From contig CAYLJJ010000009.1 of the NCBI GenBank assembly GCA_964384025.1, positions 42,699-106,698 on the forward strand: a DNA stretch of 64,000 bases. The letters are read 5' to 3'. The translations under genes and the position numbers were made by a program. This stretch comes from CAYLJJ01 sp964384025. GTDB lineage: Bacteria; Myxococcota_A; Bradymonadia; UBA7976; UBA1532. The notes beneath the pieces are model-generated. The model saw nothing but the letters and a program-made list of their open reading frames with translations, did not search any database and was not told the origin of the DNA. Shown one piece after another: positions 54,173 through 62,599 of the stretch (within the stretch, counting starts at the first letter, position 1; each line of letters begins with the position of its first letter).

Positions 54173-54837
54173 TGCAACCGGAGAGAGAGATCTCGATCCT
54201 CCTCGTAGATGATCATGATCTCATGAGGCAAGGTCTCTTACGTCTTTTAGAGGATGAGGAGGACCTTCAGGTCTTGGGTGAAGCTCAAAATGGTCGAGAG
54301 GCGATCGCTCAGGTGGGGCGTTTAAAGCCTGATGTGGTGGTTATGGACCTGAGCATGTCTGGGCTCAACGGCATGGACGCTACTCGCAGCCTGCGCCAGA
54401 GCGCTCCTCAAACGCGGGTCTTGGCTCTCTCGATGCACACAGAGCGACGCTTTGTAGTGGGAATGTTGGAAGCGGGGGCGATGGGCTACCTCCCTAAGAA
54501 TTGTGCCTTTGACGAGCTGGCGGGAGCAATCCGCGCGGTCAATTCAGGCTCTATGTATCTAAGCCCTACCCTCACTCAAGCTGTGGTTGAAGATCTGTTG
54601 CGTCTCAAGCGAGAAGGCGCTCGCGCGCTCCAACGCAGTGCTCTCAGCGGACGAGAGCGCGAGGTCCTCCAACTGGTCGCCGAGGGGAACACCTCTAAAG
54701 AGATCGCAAAACTGCTCGGAGTCAGCACCAATACAGTTATCCGCCACCGACAAAACATCATGGATAAGCTCAACTTGAGGAGTGTCGCCGAGTTGACCCG
54801 CTATGCTATTCGTGAAGGGCTCACGGGTATGGATTAG
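54169..54837 (+). CDS. LuxR/NarL-family response regulator
   Basis: 222 residues. The receiver domain has LLVDDHDLMRQGLLRLLEDE, phospho-acceptor Asp in VVVMDLSMSGLNGMD (near 60), LALSMHT and GYLPKNCAFDEL. The C-terminal LuxR-type helix-turn-helix reads LSGREREVLQLVAEGNTSKE, then IAKLLGVSTNTVIRHRQNIM. Phosphorylation should promote dimerisation and DNA binding. No cognate kinase is adjacent. It sits between a lipoprotein and the caspase/GTPase genes and is a candidate regulator of that run. Confidence 0.93.
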   Translation: MMQPEREISILLVDDHDLMRQGLLRLLEDEEDLQVLGEAQNGREAIAQVGRLKPDVVVMDLSMSGLNGMDATRSLRQSAPQTRVLALSMHTERRFVVGMLEAGAMGYLPKNCAFDELAGAIRAVNSGSMYLSPTLTQAVVEDLLRLKREGARALQRSALSGREREVLQLVAEGNTSKEIAKLLGVSTNTVIRHRQNIMDKLNLRSVAELTRYAIREGLTGMD

Positions 54838-54942
54838 GCCCTGTTAGAGGGGCTGATCTCGAGCTTCTCAGGATTTACAGCCTCAACGCCTTCGCTCCTC
54901 AGATATGCTACCCTCTCCAGGTCGGAATCATTGGAGAGAGAG

Positions 54943-57642
54943 ATGATCAGTAGCCTTATGAGCCTCCTTCTCTTAGGCGCAACCCTCCCCAGCGTTGACA
55001 GTCCTGTTCGTACAGGAGACAGATCCAAGAAAGACGCTGCAGTGATCGTGGGGATCGAACATTACCCCTATCTGGGGGTGGATGTGCCTTTTGCTCACCG
55101 AGATGCAGAAGCCTTTATGACCTTCCTGCGCTACACCCGTGGGATCCCCAGGGATCGCATCCAAATGCTCACCGGAGGGACTCGAAACCAGATCCTCAAG
55201 GCGGTCAAGTCCGCCGCCAAGAGAGTCAAAGGAGGCACCCTCTGGGTCTACTTCAGCGGTCACGGCGCCGCCTCTCCTAAAGACTCGGGGCGGATGCTGC
55301 TGAGCGACGCAGTACGAGTAGATCTCGATGAGTTTGAAGCTAACGCAGTGCGAGTGGATGAGCTTCAGAAGATCGGGCAGAGATCTAAAGCCAAGAGGGT
55401 GGTTCTGCTCCTGGATGTTTGCTACGGCGGCGTTGGGCGAAATAAAAAGGAGCTGCTGGCGGGCAAGCGCTTTGCGGCTCCAGCACGCCTGTTGGGTGCC
55501 TCCAAGGTGGTGACCTGGAGCGCCACCAGCAAGAATGAGCTGGCGGGACCTCTCTGGAAGGCTCAACATGGCGCCTTCACCTATCTGCTCTTAGGCGCGC
55601 TGAGGGGCTGGGCGGATGGTGAGATCAGCGGTGAACGCGATCATAAGGTGAGCCTGGAGGAGGCGACCGCTTATGTCGAACGCTCTCTACGGGTCATCGA
55701 GATCCGCGACCAGCGCCCCAAGCTGGTGACCAAGGCCAAAGACTGGAGAAATTGGGTTCTGGCTGAGGGCTCTAAGCTGCAGCCCCCTCCTGAACTGGGG
55801 GGAAGCCTACCCCCCTTAAGGAGGCCCAGCCATCAACTCCCTCTAAGGCGAGATGATCCCTATGCTCGCCTAGAAGCTGAGCAGCAAGAGGAGGAGGCGC
55901 TCAAAAAGCGCCTCGCCGAGATCGAGAAGCAGAAGCGTCTTGATCGTGAAATGCGACGGCGACGCTTTGATGAGGAGCTTCGAGAGGAGTGGAAGAAGGC
56001 AAAACGTCTGGGTAGAAAAGGAGGCAAGCATGGGGAAAAAGCGCTTCAGCTCTTCCTCTCACGCTGGTCCAATCAGGAGTTCCCCAACCCCAAACAGCGC
56101 GAAGCTGAGGCCCTCATGGAGCAGCTAAAGCAGAAGCAAAGCTCCAGAAAGCCTGGAAGGGTTGGAATTGAGTGGATCTCGATCCCAGGAGGACGTTTTC
56201 AAATGGGCTCCAAAAAACACAGCAACGAGAAGCCGATCCACTCTGTGCGGGTACCTGATTTTGAGTTGGCCAAGACTGAGGTAACCGTCAGACAGTACCG
56301 CCAGTGTGTTAACGCCAAGGTGTGCAGCGCGCCCAACACCTATGACGCAAACTCTAAATGGGGAAAATTCTGCACTTGGGGAAACCCCAGCCGTGAGGAT
56401 CATCCGGTCAACTGTATCGGATGGGAACAGGCCAAGACCTTTGCACGATGGGTGGGTGGAGCGCTGCCCAGCGAGGCAGAGTGGGAGTATGCGGCGCGCA
56501 GCGCTGGAAGAAAGCAAAAGTTTCCTTGGGGGAACTCTCCAGCCAGCTGTCAGCGCGCGGTGATGAGCCCACGAGGCTTTAATAAAGAGGAGGATTGGGG
56601 CTGCTATCAAAAGAGCACCGCGCCGGTCTGCTCCAAAGCTGGAGGGGTGAGCGCTCAGGGTCTCTGCGATCTGGCGGGTAATGTTTGGGAGTGGACCGCA
56701 GACAGCTATAAGGGCAACTACAAATCGGCGCCCAAAGATGGCAGCGCCTATACGGGAAGCGCTGAGAAGCGGACCACCCGAGGGGGGGCTTGGAACGCCC
56801 CCGCTGATAACCTGCGCGCTGGTTTCCGCAACCATGTCAAGCCCAACACCCGAGGGGTCGATCTAGGCTTTCGTCCGGTTCGTAGATCTTCAACGCTCAG
56901 GGGAAAGGCGGGAAAGGCGGGAGTTCGCTGGCTCTCGATCTCAGGGGGGCGTTTTAAGATGGGCTCCAAGATACACAGCAATGAGAAGCCGATTCACTCT
57001 GTGAGGGTGCCCAGCTTTGAGTTGGCCAGGACTGAGGTGACCGTTAGACAGTACCGCCAGTGTGTCAACGCCAAAGTCTGTAGCGCTCCCAACAGTTATG
57101 TGGCGGGATCTGAATGGGGACAGTATTGCAACTGGGACAATCCAGGCCGTGATGATCACCCGGTCAACTGCATCAGCTGGGAGCAGGCAGGGGCCTTCGC
57201 CCGCTGGGTCGGAGGGCGCCTACCCAGCGAGGCGGAGTGGGAGTACGCAGCGCGCAGCGCTGGAAGGAAACAGAAGTATCCCTGGGGAAGCAGTGAAGCC
57301 AACTGCCAACGTGCGGTGATGAGTCCGGGGGGCTTTAACAAGAAGGAGGATTGGGGCTGCTATCAGAAACGTACCGCGCCGGTCTGCTCCAAAGGAGAGA
57401 GTGAACTGGGCCTCTGTGACCTGGCTGGGAATGTCTGGGAGTGGACCGCAGACAGCTATAAGAGCGATTACAAATCGGCGCCCAGGGATGGCAGCGCTTA
57501 TACCGGGAGCGCTGAGAAGCGAACCACCCGAGGAGGAGCTTGGAACGCCCCTGCTGATAACCTCCGCGCAGGCTTCCGTAACCACGTTAAACCCAATGTT
57601 CGTGGAGTCGATCTGGGCTTCCGTCCAGCGCGCGATCGCTAG
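54943..57642 (+). CDS. secreted caspase-like protease fused to two FGE-sulfatase-like domains
   Basis: The ATG at 54943 is preferred: GGAGAG lies upstream and it opens a signal-like stretch (MISSLMSLLLLGATLPS). Residues ~30-270 are a caspase/orthocaspase domain: AAVIVGIEHYPYLG, the catalytic His in WVYFSGHGAA and the catalytic Cys in VVLLLDVCYGGVG. A charged coiled-coil linker follows (EEEALKKRLAEIEKQKRLD). Two FGE-sulfatase-like domains lie near 400-640 and 655-900, each with GGRFxMGSKxHSNEKPIHSV, RLPSEAEWEYAARSAG and GLCDLAGNVWEWTADSYK. The redox Cys pair of true formylglycine-generating enzymes is not seen near the end of either, so they are probably non-catalytic binding folds. It belongs to a same-strand run with an MglA-like GTPase. 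Confidence 0.88.
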   Translation: MISSLMSLLLLGATLPSVDSPVRTGDRSKKDAAVIVGIEHYPYLGVDVPFAHRDAEAFMTFLRYTRGIPRDRIQMLTGGTRNQILKAVKSAAKRVKGGTLWVYFSGHGAASPKDSGRMLLSDAVRVDLDEFEANAVRVDELQKIGQRSKAKRVVLLLDVCYGGVGRNKKELLAGKRFAAPARLLGASKVVTWSATSKNELAGPLWKAQHGAFTYLLLGALRGWADGEISGERDHKVSLEEATAYVERSLRVIEIRDQRPKLVTKAKDWRNWVLAEGSKLQPPPELGGSLPPLRRPSHQLPLRRDDPYARLEAEQQEEEALKKRLAEIEKQKRLDREMRRRRFDEELREEWKKAKRLGRKGGKHGEKALQLFLSRWSNQEFPNPKQREAEALMEQLKQKQSSRKPGRVGIEWISIPGGRFQMGSKKHSNEKPIHSVRVPDFELAKTEVTVRQYRQCVNAKVCSAPNTYDANSKWGKFCTWGNPSREDHPVNCIGWEQAKTFARWVGGALPSEAEWEYAARSAGRKQKFPWGNSPASCQRAVMSPRGFNKEEDWGCYQKSTAPVCSKAGGVSAQGLCDLAGNVWEWTADSYKGNYKSAPKDGSAYTGSAEKRTTRGGAWNAPADNLRAGFRNHVKPNTRGVDLGFRPVRRSSTLRGKAGKAGVRWLSISGGRFKMGSKIHSNEKPIHSVRVPSFELARTEVTVRQYRQCVNAKVCSAPNSYVAGSEWGQYCNWDNPGRDDHPVNCISWEQAGAFARWVGGRLPSEAEWEYAARSAGRKQKYPWGSSEANCQRAVMSPGGFNKKEDWGCYQKRTAPVCSKGESELGLCDLAGNVWEWTADSYKSDYKSAPRDGSAYTGSAEKRTTRGGAWNAPADNLRAGFRNHVKPNVRGVDLGFRPARDR
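56161..57639 (+). repeat. tandem duplication of the FGE-like domain
   Basis: Two copies of a ~720-bp coding unit with a 756-bp (252-codon) period, judged from the matching ATGGGCTCCAA at 56203 and 56959. Long stretches are nearly identical, so the duplication is recent or kept similar by gene conversion. Confidence 0.85.
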
Positions 57643-57663
57643 AGATTTTAAGGAGAAAAAACT

Positions 57664-59904
57664 GTGGCTCAGTTGAACCTCGCGAAGCGAGAGATCCACT
57701 GTAAGGCGATCATCTGTGGAGCCCTTGGGGCAGGAAAGAGTACAATTCTCAGGTGGTTGCATGCCCAGGCTCCTGCGCTTGAGCGCGGTGAGCTGCGCCA
57801 GGGCGTGGGGGGTAGTCTCTCCTTTGAGCTGCTGATCCCCAACCCTTTGGACCCTCAACGGCCACGCCTGCGCCTCGAACTCTACACCTTCCCCAGTGCG
57901 GTAGAGCATTTCAGGGGCAGCTTGAGAGAGGCGGATGCCCTGCTCTTTGTAGCTGACTCAGCCTTCAATAAACGGGAGGCCAACCTCAGCGCTTTCACCA
58001 GCCTGGACATCAACCTAAAAGCTCTGGGGCTCAAGAATCTCCCTCGAGTCCTCGTCTGGAACAAGCGAGATCTACGCGGCACTCTCCCCTTAGACGACCT
58101 CATAGAGAGCCTCAATCCTTTGGGGCTGCCCGCCTTTGAGGTCGTTGCTCTCAATGGGCGGGGCTTGTTTCAAGCTTTTGGAGCGCTGAGTTGGTTTCTA
58201 GCTCAGGAGTTAGAGGGGCTTGAAGGGAGATCAACTCAAGCCTCAGCGATGGAGCTGCCTGGTTCAGCCCCTCAGATGCCTGCACCATCAGGCTCAGCTC
58301 CTCAGGCACCTCCCCCGCCGATCTCTGTTCCAGAGACCCTTTCTATCGAGAGTCCGGTGGAGCTGGAATATCCAGAGATGGAGGAGGATCTTGATAAGAG
58401 CCCTCCTCCGCCACCCTTAAAGCCAGCCCCACGACCAGCAGCTTCCAAAGCCAAGGCGGCGAAGCGCTCTCTGACCGAACGTGAGCGCCTGAGGAAGGCA
58501 CCGAGCGCTCGAAAGAAAGCAGAGGAGCGCTCAGCGATTCAGCCCGCCCCTGCAGCCCAGGACTCCTTGAAGGCCATATTTGAACAAAAAACCTCTGAGG
58601 TGCCCTCAGCGCCTCAACCTCAAGCGAAGGAGCAGGCTAAGCAGGCTCCAGAACCTGAGGAGTTCTATGGAAAGCTGAGCGATGATGAGATGGGGGCGAC
58701 CCAAGAGTCTATCGAAGGGCTGTCTACGGAGGAGGCAGTCCTAGAGGAGCAGGAGGCGCTCATCGAGAGCTTCGAGCGCTCTGCCACCGTGCGCTACTTC
58801 GAGAAGATGTATCCCCACCACAACTACCCCCTGATGGTGATCCTCTCTCAGCGCAAAATTCAGGAGATCTTGATCAAGCGGGTCGCTCAAGTCAGCTCTC
58901 AGCAACGCCTCTCCATCAAGCAGGACAATCCCATCCTGCATATCCGCCCTATCGTACCGGGCTGCCTTATTCACCCTTCCGAACAGAGCTTGGATGTGAC
59001 CCCCAAGCTGGCTCAGGCTCGCTTCTGGATCACCCCCCTTATCTTGGGGAAGATTGAGGAGGCCAGTGTAGAGATCAGCTATGAAGGGCGGGTGATCGAC
59101 CGCATCTCTATCCCGATCCGGGTGGGCAAGCAGACCATGGCTAAGCTGAGCGCCCTCTCCTCAGCCGCCACCCCTGGCCTAAAATACCTCCTCAAGACCT
59201 CAATGGGCAGCAAGCTCAAGATACAGGCCAGCAGCGCAGCTCCAGCCCTGGTCTCCTGGATGATGGAGCGGGGGAGCTACCTCTTGGGGGGGGGGCTGGC
59301 GCTCCTGAGCCTCCTCCTTTACCTCTGGAAGCGCCCCAGAGCGGCCAAGCCGGTGGAATCTTTCTTTGACTTTGATGTGGAGGATGAGAAGGAGGGCAGC
59401 TGGTTTATCAAGGATCTCAAGACCAAGCTGCTCCTCTTCCACCCTCAGCCGCGCTGGCTTCAGCTCTCTGAGTTTAAGACCCTCTTGGGCCAGGGTGAGA
59501 TGGCGGATATCCAGATTCAGGGCCTCGCGCCTCTCCACGCTCAGATCGACTACAACCAAGAGCAGGGCTTCTCGCTCTTCCCCTTTGAGACAACCCAACT
59601 TGAAGGAGGAGAGATCAGCGCTCGCAGCGCTCTTGGGCGTGAAGCTCAGATCCAACTGGGGACCCAGCACCTCTGGTTCTATGATGAACGCCCCGACGCT
59701 CGCCTGGACGCTCGAAGTTGCCGTAAGCGGGTCATGAAAGCCTTGATCAAGCTTAGCTCGAGCAAGGAGGCTCAGATCCGTGACACCTTTGCGGCGGGCA
59801 AACAGGTCCCCCTGAGGCGGGTGGTCTCCAATCTGATGCTGGCTCAGAGCATCAGCTTGGATCACTGGCGGCAGGTTCGTGAACGCCTTAAGCTGCCCAA
59901 CTAG
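57664..59904 (+). CDS. MglA-like GTPase fused to a TM segment and C-terminal FHA-like domain
   Basis: 746 residues from a GTG with AAGGAG eight bases upstream, 21 bp after the caspase gene. Residues 1-180 resemble MglA: MAQLNLAKREIHCKAIICGA, P-loop GALGAGKST, YTFPSAVEHFRGSLREADAL in place of switch II, and NKRD. The normal switch-II Gly is missing (TFPSAV versus TVPGQV), so hydrolysis may be altered. A Pro/Ala/Lys/Glu-rich linker follows to ~370. A conserved-looking domain comes next (YFEKMYPHHNYPLMVILSQR; IRPIVPGCLIHPSEQSLDVT). One TM helix lies near 540 (YLLGGGLALLSLLLYLW). The C-terminus reads like FHA (LGQGEMADIQIQGLAPLHAQ). It may relay a GTPase switch or phosphopeptide signal across the membrane. 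It overlaps capA-like by 26 bp. Confidence 0.8.
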   Translation: MAQLNLAKREIHCKAIICGALGAGKSTILRWLHAQAPALERGELRQGVGGSLSFELLIPNPLDPQRPRLRLELYTFPSAVEHFRGSLREADALLFVADSAFNKREANLSAFTSLDINLKALGLKNLPRVLVWNKRDLRGTLPLDDLIESLNPLGLPAFEVVALNGRGLFQAFGALSWFLAQELEGLEGRSTQASAMELPGSAPQMPAPSGSAPQAPPPPISVPETLSIESPVELEYPEMEEDLDKSPPPPPLKPAPRPAASKAKAAKRSLTERERLRKAPSARKKAEERSAIQPAPAAQDSLKAIFEQKTSEVPSAPQPQAKEQAKQAPEPEEFYGKLSDDEMGATQESIEGLSTEEAVLEEQEALIESFERSATVRYFEKMYPHHNYPLMVILSQRKIQEILIKRVAQVSSQQRLSIKQDNPILHIRPIVPGCLIHPSEQSLDVTPKLAQARFWITPLILGKIEEASVEISYEGRVIDRISIPIRVGKQTMAKLSALSSAATPGLKYLLKTSMGSKLKIQASSAAPALVSWMMERGSYLLGGGLALLSLLLYLWKRPRAAKPVESFFDFDVEDEKEGSWFIKDLKTKLLLFHPQPRWLQLSEFKTLLGQGEMADIQIQGLAPLHAQIDYNQEQGFSLFPFETTQLEGGEISARSALGREAQIQLGTQHLWFYDERPDARLDARSCRKRVMKALIKLSSSKEAQIRDTFAAGKQVPLRRVVSNLMLAQSISLDHWRQVRERLKLPN

Positions 59905-61015
59905 ATTGGGCCCTTCAAATCATCTATCCCTCCTCCTGCTTCTCTGTATCCTCCCCGCTCAAGCGGCTCCTCGCCAGAGAATCAGCTTCGCGGCGGTGGG
60001 GGATATCATCTTTGGTCGTGGAGGGGAGCTTCATGGCATGGATGACCCCTTCCGCTATATTAAAGAGAAGCTCCAGGAGAGAGAGATCGTCTATGGGAAC
60101 CTAGAGACCCCCATCTCTAGGCGAGCCTACCGTTTCAAGCGAACCCCCTGTGCTTGGGGGGCTTGTCAGAGTGAGTCGGAGCGGCGTTATCGACGCCTCG
60201 CGCGCCTCAGCTTTCGAGCACACCCTCAAGCAGCGGGGATCCTCAAAGAGGCGGGTTTTACCGTGATGGGCACAGCCAATAACCACGCTGAGGATCAGGG
60301 CCCTCTTGGGCTCCTAGAGACGATCCAACATCTCAGGGATCAGGACTTATCCTGGGTGGGGACAGGGGCTCAACCAGAAGAAGCTTGGCGACCTTTTCTT
60401 TTTAAGAAGGAGGGGCTCTCGGTCGCTCTCATCGCGGCCACAGCAGTCTGGAACTTTAAGCCCAGCCGGGCGGGGGCTTTCTATGCGGGGGCCAGCTTCA
60501 AGGAGCTGACCAGAGATCTCCCAGGGCAGATCCGGGCGCTGCGCTCGGAGGTGGATTTTATCATCTTGGCCCTCCACAGCGGGGGAGAGTCCAGCCGTGC
60601 TCCTTGGACGAATGAGCGGCGCTTGCTCAGGCATCTAGCTGAGGCGGGCTTAGATCTCTTCATCGGCAGCCATCCCCATGTGCTTCGGGGTGTTCAGCTT
60701 CTCGGCTCGACCTTGGTATTTTGGTCGATGGGTAACTTTCTCTTTGACAGCAATCGAGGAGCTTGGGGAGAGAGCGCTCTGCTCCGCTTGGAGTTTATAA
60801 AAGAGGGAGAGCGTCGGTATATGGATAAGATCAGCCTCCAACCTATCACCCTGGACGCGCGACCTGGAAAGCTGCCCCGTCCAGCTCAACCCAAAAAGGC
60901 GCAGAAAATTTTGGAGGAGGTGTTGCGAATATCAGAGCCCTTTAAAAACCCCCCAGGGAGCTTAAAGATCGAGGGAGGGGAGCTTAGGATCAAGCTGAGA
61001 GATTCTCAGGGCTAA
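59879..61015 (+). CDS. CapA-family metallophosphatase-like protein
   Basis: 378 residues from a GTG overlapping the previous gene by 26 bp; a TTG at 59906 is a second candidate. A hydrophobic export segment (HLSLLLLLCILPAQAA) precedes the CapA core. Family motifs are ISFAAVGDIIFGRG, VYGNLETPISR, MGTANNHAEDQGPLGLLETI, FIILALHSGGE (where the family has HWG) and LFIGSHPHVLRG. CapA-type proteins belong to the calcineurin-like phosphoesterase fold and were first linked to poly-gamma-glutamate capsule export. No other cap genes are nearby, so a link with the upstream GTPase/caspase run is more likely. Confidence 0.88.
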   Translation: MNALSCPTRLGPSNHLSLLLLLCILPAQAAPRQRISFAAVGDIIFGRGGELHGMDDPFRYIKEKLQEREIVYGNLETPISRRAYRFKRTPCAWGACQSESERRYRRLARLSFRAHPQAAGILKEAGFTVMGTANNHAEDQGPLGLLETIQHLRDQDLSWVGTGAQPEEAWRPFLFKKEGLSVALIAATAVWNFKPSRAGAFYAGASFKELTRDLPGQIRALRSEVDFIILALHSGGESSRAPWTNERRLLRHLAEAGLDLFIGSHPHVLRGVQLLGSTLVFWSMGNFLFDSNRGAWGESALLRLEFIKEGERRYMDKISLQPITLDARPGKLPRPAQPKKAQKILEEVLRISEPFKNPPGSLKIEGGELRIKLRDSQG

Positions 61016-61148
61016 AGAGGCTCTTGGAGTTCTGGGTTGCTCACTGCCTGTCTATCCGAGCTTATATGGCCAACGATAAAGTAAAGATCCACCCCAGAGG
61101 GTTGATAGGGCTATATTGTCGCCCCCTTAAGGGAAGGAGTTGATAAAG

Positions 61149-62268
61149 ATGGCGATGAGTGAGAGCACACTCTCTGGATTGATCAATGACCTTAGAGAGC
61201 GCCTCCTCCAGCTCGGGAGGTATCTTTGACGCCCCACGCAAACGGGAGCGTCTGGCTGAATTAGATCATCTGAGCGCTGATCCCACGCTCTGGAATGATC
61301 AGGAGAGAGCCCAGCTTCTCCTTCAGGAGCGGACTCAGATCTCCGCCCTCTTTGAGAGGCTATCTGGTCTAGAGGAGCGCCTAGATGAGGCAGATATCTT
61401 GGTGGAGATGGCAGCAGAAGAGGAGGATCTTGAAAGCTTAGAGGAAGCTGAGGCACAGGCGAAGGCTGCTCAGGCAGGGCTCCGACGAATGGAGCTTGAG
61501 CGGATGCTCAGCGGTCCCCATGATCCCGCCAACTGCTTTTTAAATATCAACGCTGGAGCGGGGGGTACAGAGAGTCAAGATTGGGCGGAGATGATCCTCC
61601 GTATGCTTCTGCGTTACTGCGAGTCTCAAGGCTGGAAGACAGAGATCACTGAGTTTCGCGAGGGGGAAGAGGCGGGGCTCAAGAGCGCCACCTTCAAGGT
61701 GAGTGGGGCGTTCTCCTTTGGCTACCTCAAGGCGGAGAACGGCGTTCATCGTCTGATCCGCATCTCACCCTTTGACTCTCAGAAGCGTCGGCACACCAGC
61801 TTCGCCAGCGTCAGCGTACTGCCTGAGTTGGATGATGATATCGAGATCGAGGTGCTGGAGAGTGAGCTGCGGGTAGATCGCTATCGCTCCAGCGGAGCGG
61901 GTGGTCAGCATGTCAACAAGACCGACAGCGCGGTGCGCCTGACCCATCTACCCACAGGCATCGTCGTCGCCTGTCAAGCGGAGCGGAGCCAGCATAAGAA
62001 CCGCGCCACCGCAATGAAGCTGCTTAAAGCCAAGCTCTATGATCTGGAGATGTCTAAGCGCAGCGCTGAGCGGGATCAACTCTATGCAGGGAGATCAAAG
62101 ATCGACTTTGGCAGTCAGATTCGCAACTATGTCCTCCATCCCTTCCGTATGGTTAAGGACCTACGCTCCCAGTATAAAACCAGCAACGCCCAGGCAGTCT
62201 TAGATGGGGATCTGGATGATCTCATCGAAGCCTTCTTGCTGGCTCGCGCAGAAGGTGGGGCCTCTTAA
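61149..62268 (+). CDS. prfB: peptide chain release factor 2 (programmed +1 frameshift)
   Basis: The true start is the ATG at 61149, with AAGGAG nine bases upstream. The first frame gives 26 residues ending LLQLGRYL and meets an in-frame TGA at 61227-61229. Skipping T61227 puts the ribosome into the long frame (DAPRKRERLAELDHLSADP), for a product of 372 residues. Markers of RF2: the stop-reading SPF tripeptide in ISPFDSQKR (near 206) and the GGQ of SGAGGQHVNKTD (near 251), which reaches the peptidyl-transferase centre. RF2 terminates at UGA and UAA and regulates its own synthesis through this UGA. A start at 61186 in the long frame would be an artefact. Confidence 0.96.
61215..61230 (+). promoter_or_regulatory. 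prfB +1 programmed frameshift site
   Basis: GGGAGG (61215-61220), TAT, CTT, TGA, C: an internal Shine-Dalgarno-like element three bases before the slippery CTT, followed by TGA-C, a weak termination context. This matches the classical RF2 element TAT-CTT-TGA-C. Confidence 0.95.
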
Positions 62269-62599
62269 GGAGCGCAAAAGAGCGTACTCAAATCGCGCAT
62301 CTCACATCAGCCTCACCTGTCAAATGTTATGACTTGCGTAAAACAGAAAACGACAGCGTTCATGTAGGGGAGGGGTGAGGAGGGGACACTGCTGTTTTCA
62401 CTCGCATGTTTGAAGATCACAGGGTTGGTATAGGTAGGGAGCCTTCGTTAGAGTTCATCAAGTTTTCCCCTCGAGGTGTTACCAGACCTTCCCGGCTTCT
62501 TCTTCGAGCCTCCTCGCTCTCACCATGATTCTTCTGTTACTCTCCGACCGAAAAATTACCGTGAAATGAGCGAACCCTTTAGCTCAAAGGAGAGAGGCA
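62269..62599. other. intergenic region
   Basis: About 330 bp between prfB and the DUF4215 lipoprotein. It contains a G-rich stretch near 62368-62388 and otherwise nothing recognisable. Confidence 0.5.

Noticed and set aside
61186..62268. Release factor 2 starting at the ATG 61186
   Set aside because: The frameshift element and an upstream start with AAGGAG show that the true N-terminus is encoded from 61149.
62368..62388. Possible G-quadruplex in a G-rich stretch upstream of the DUF4215 gene
   Set aside because: Only three runs of four G occur, with a GG as the fourth; too weak to call.
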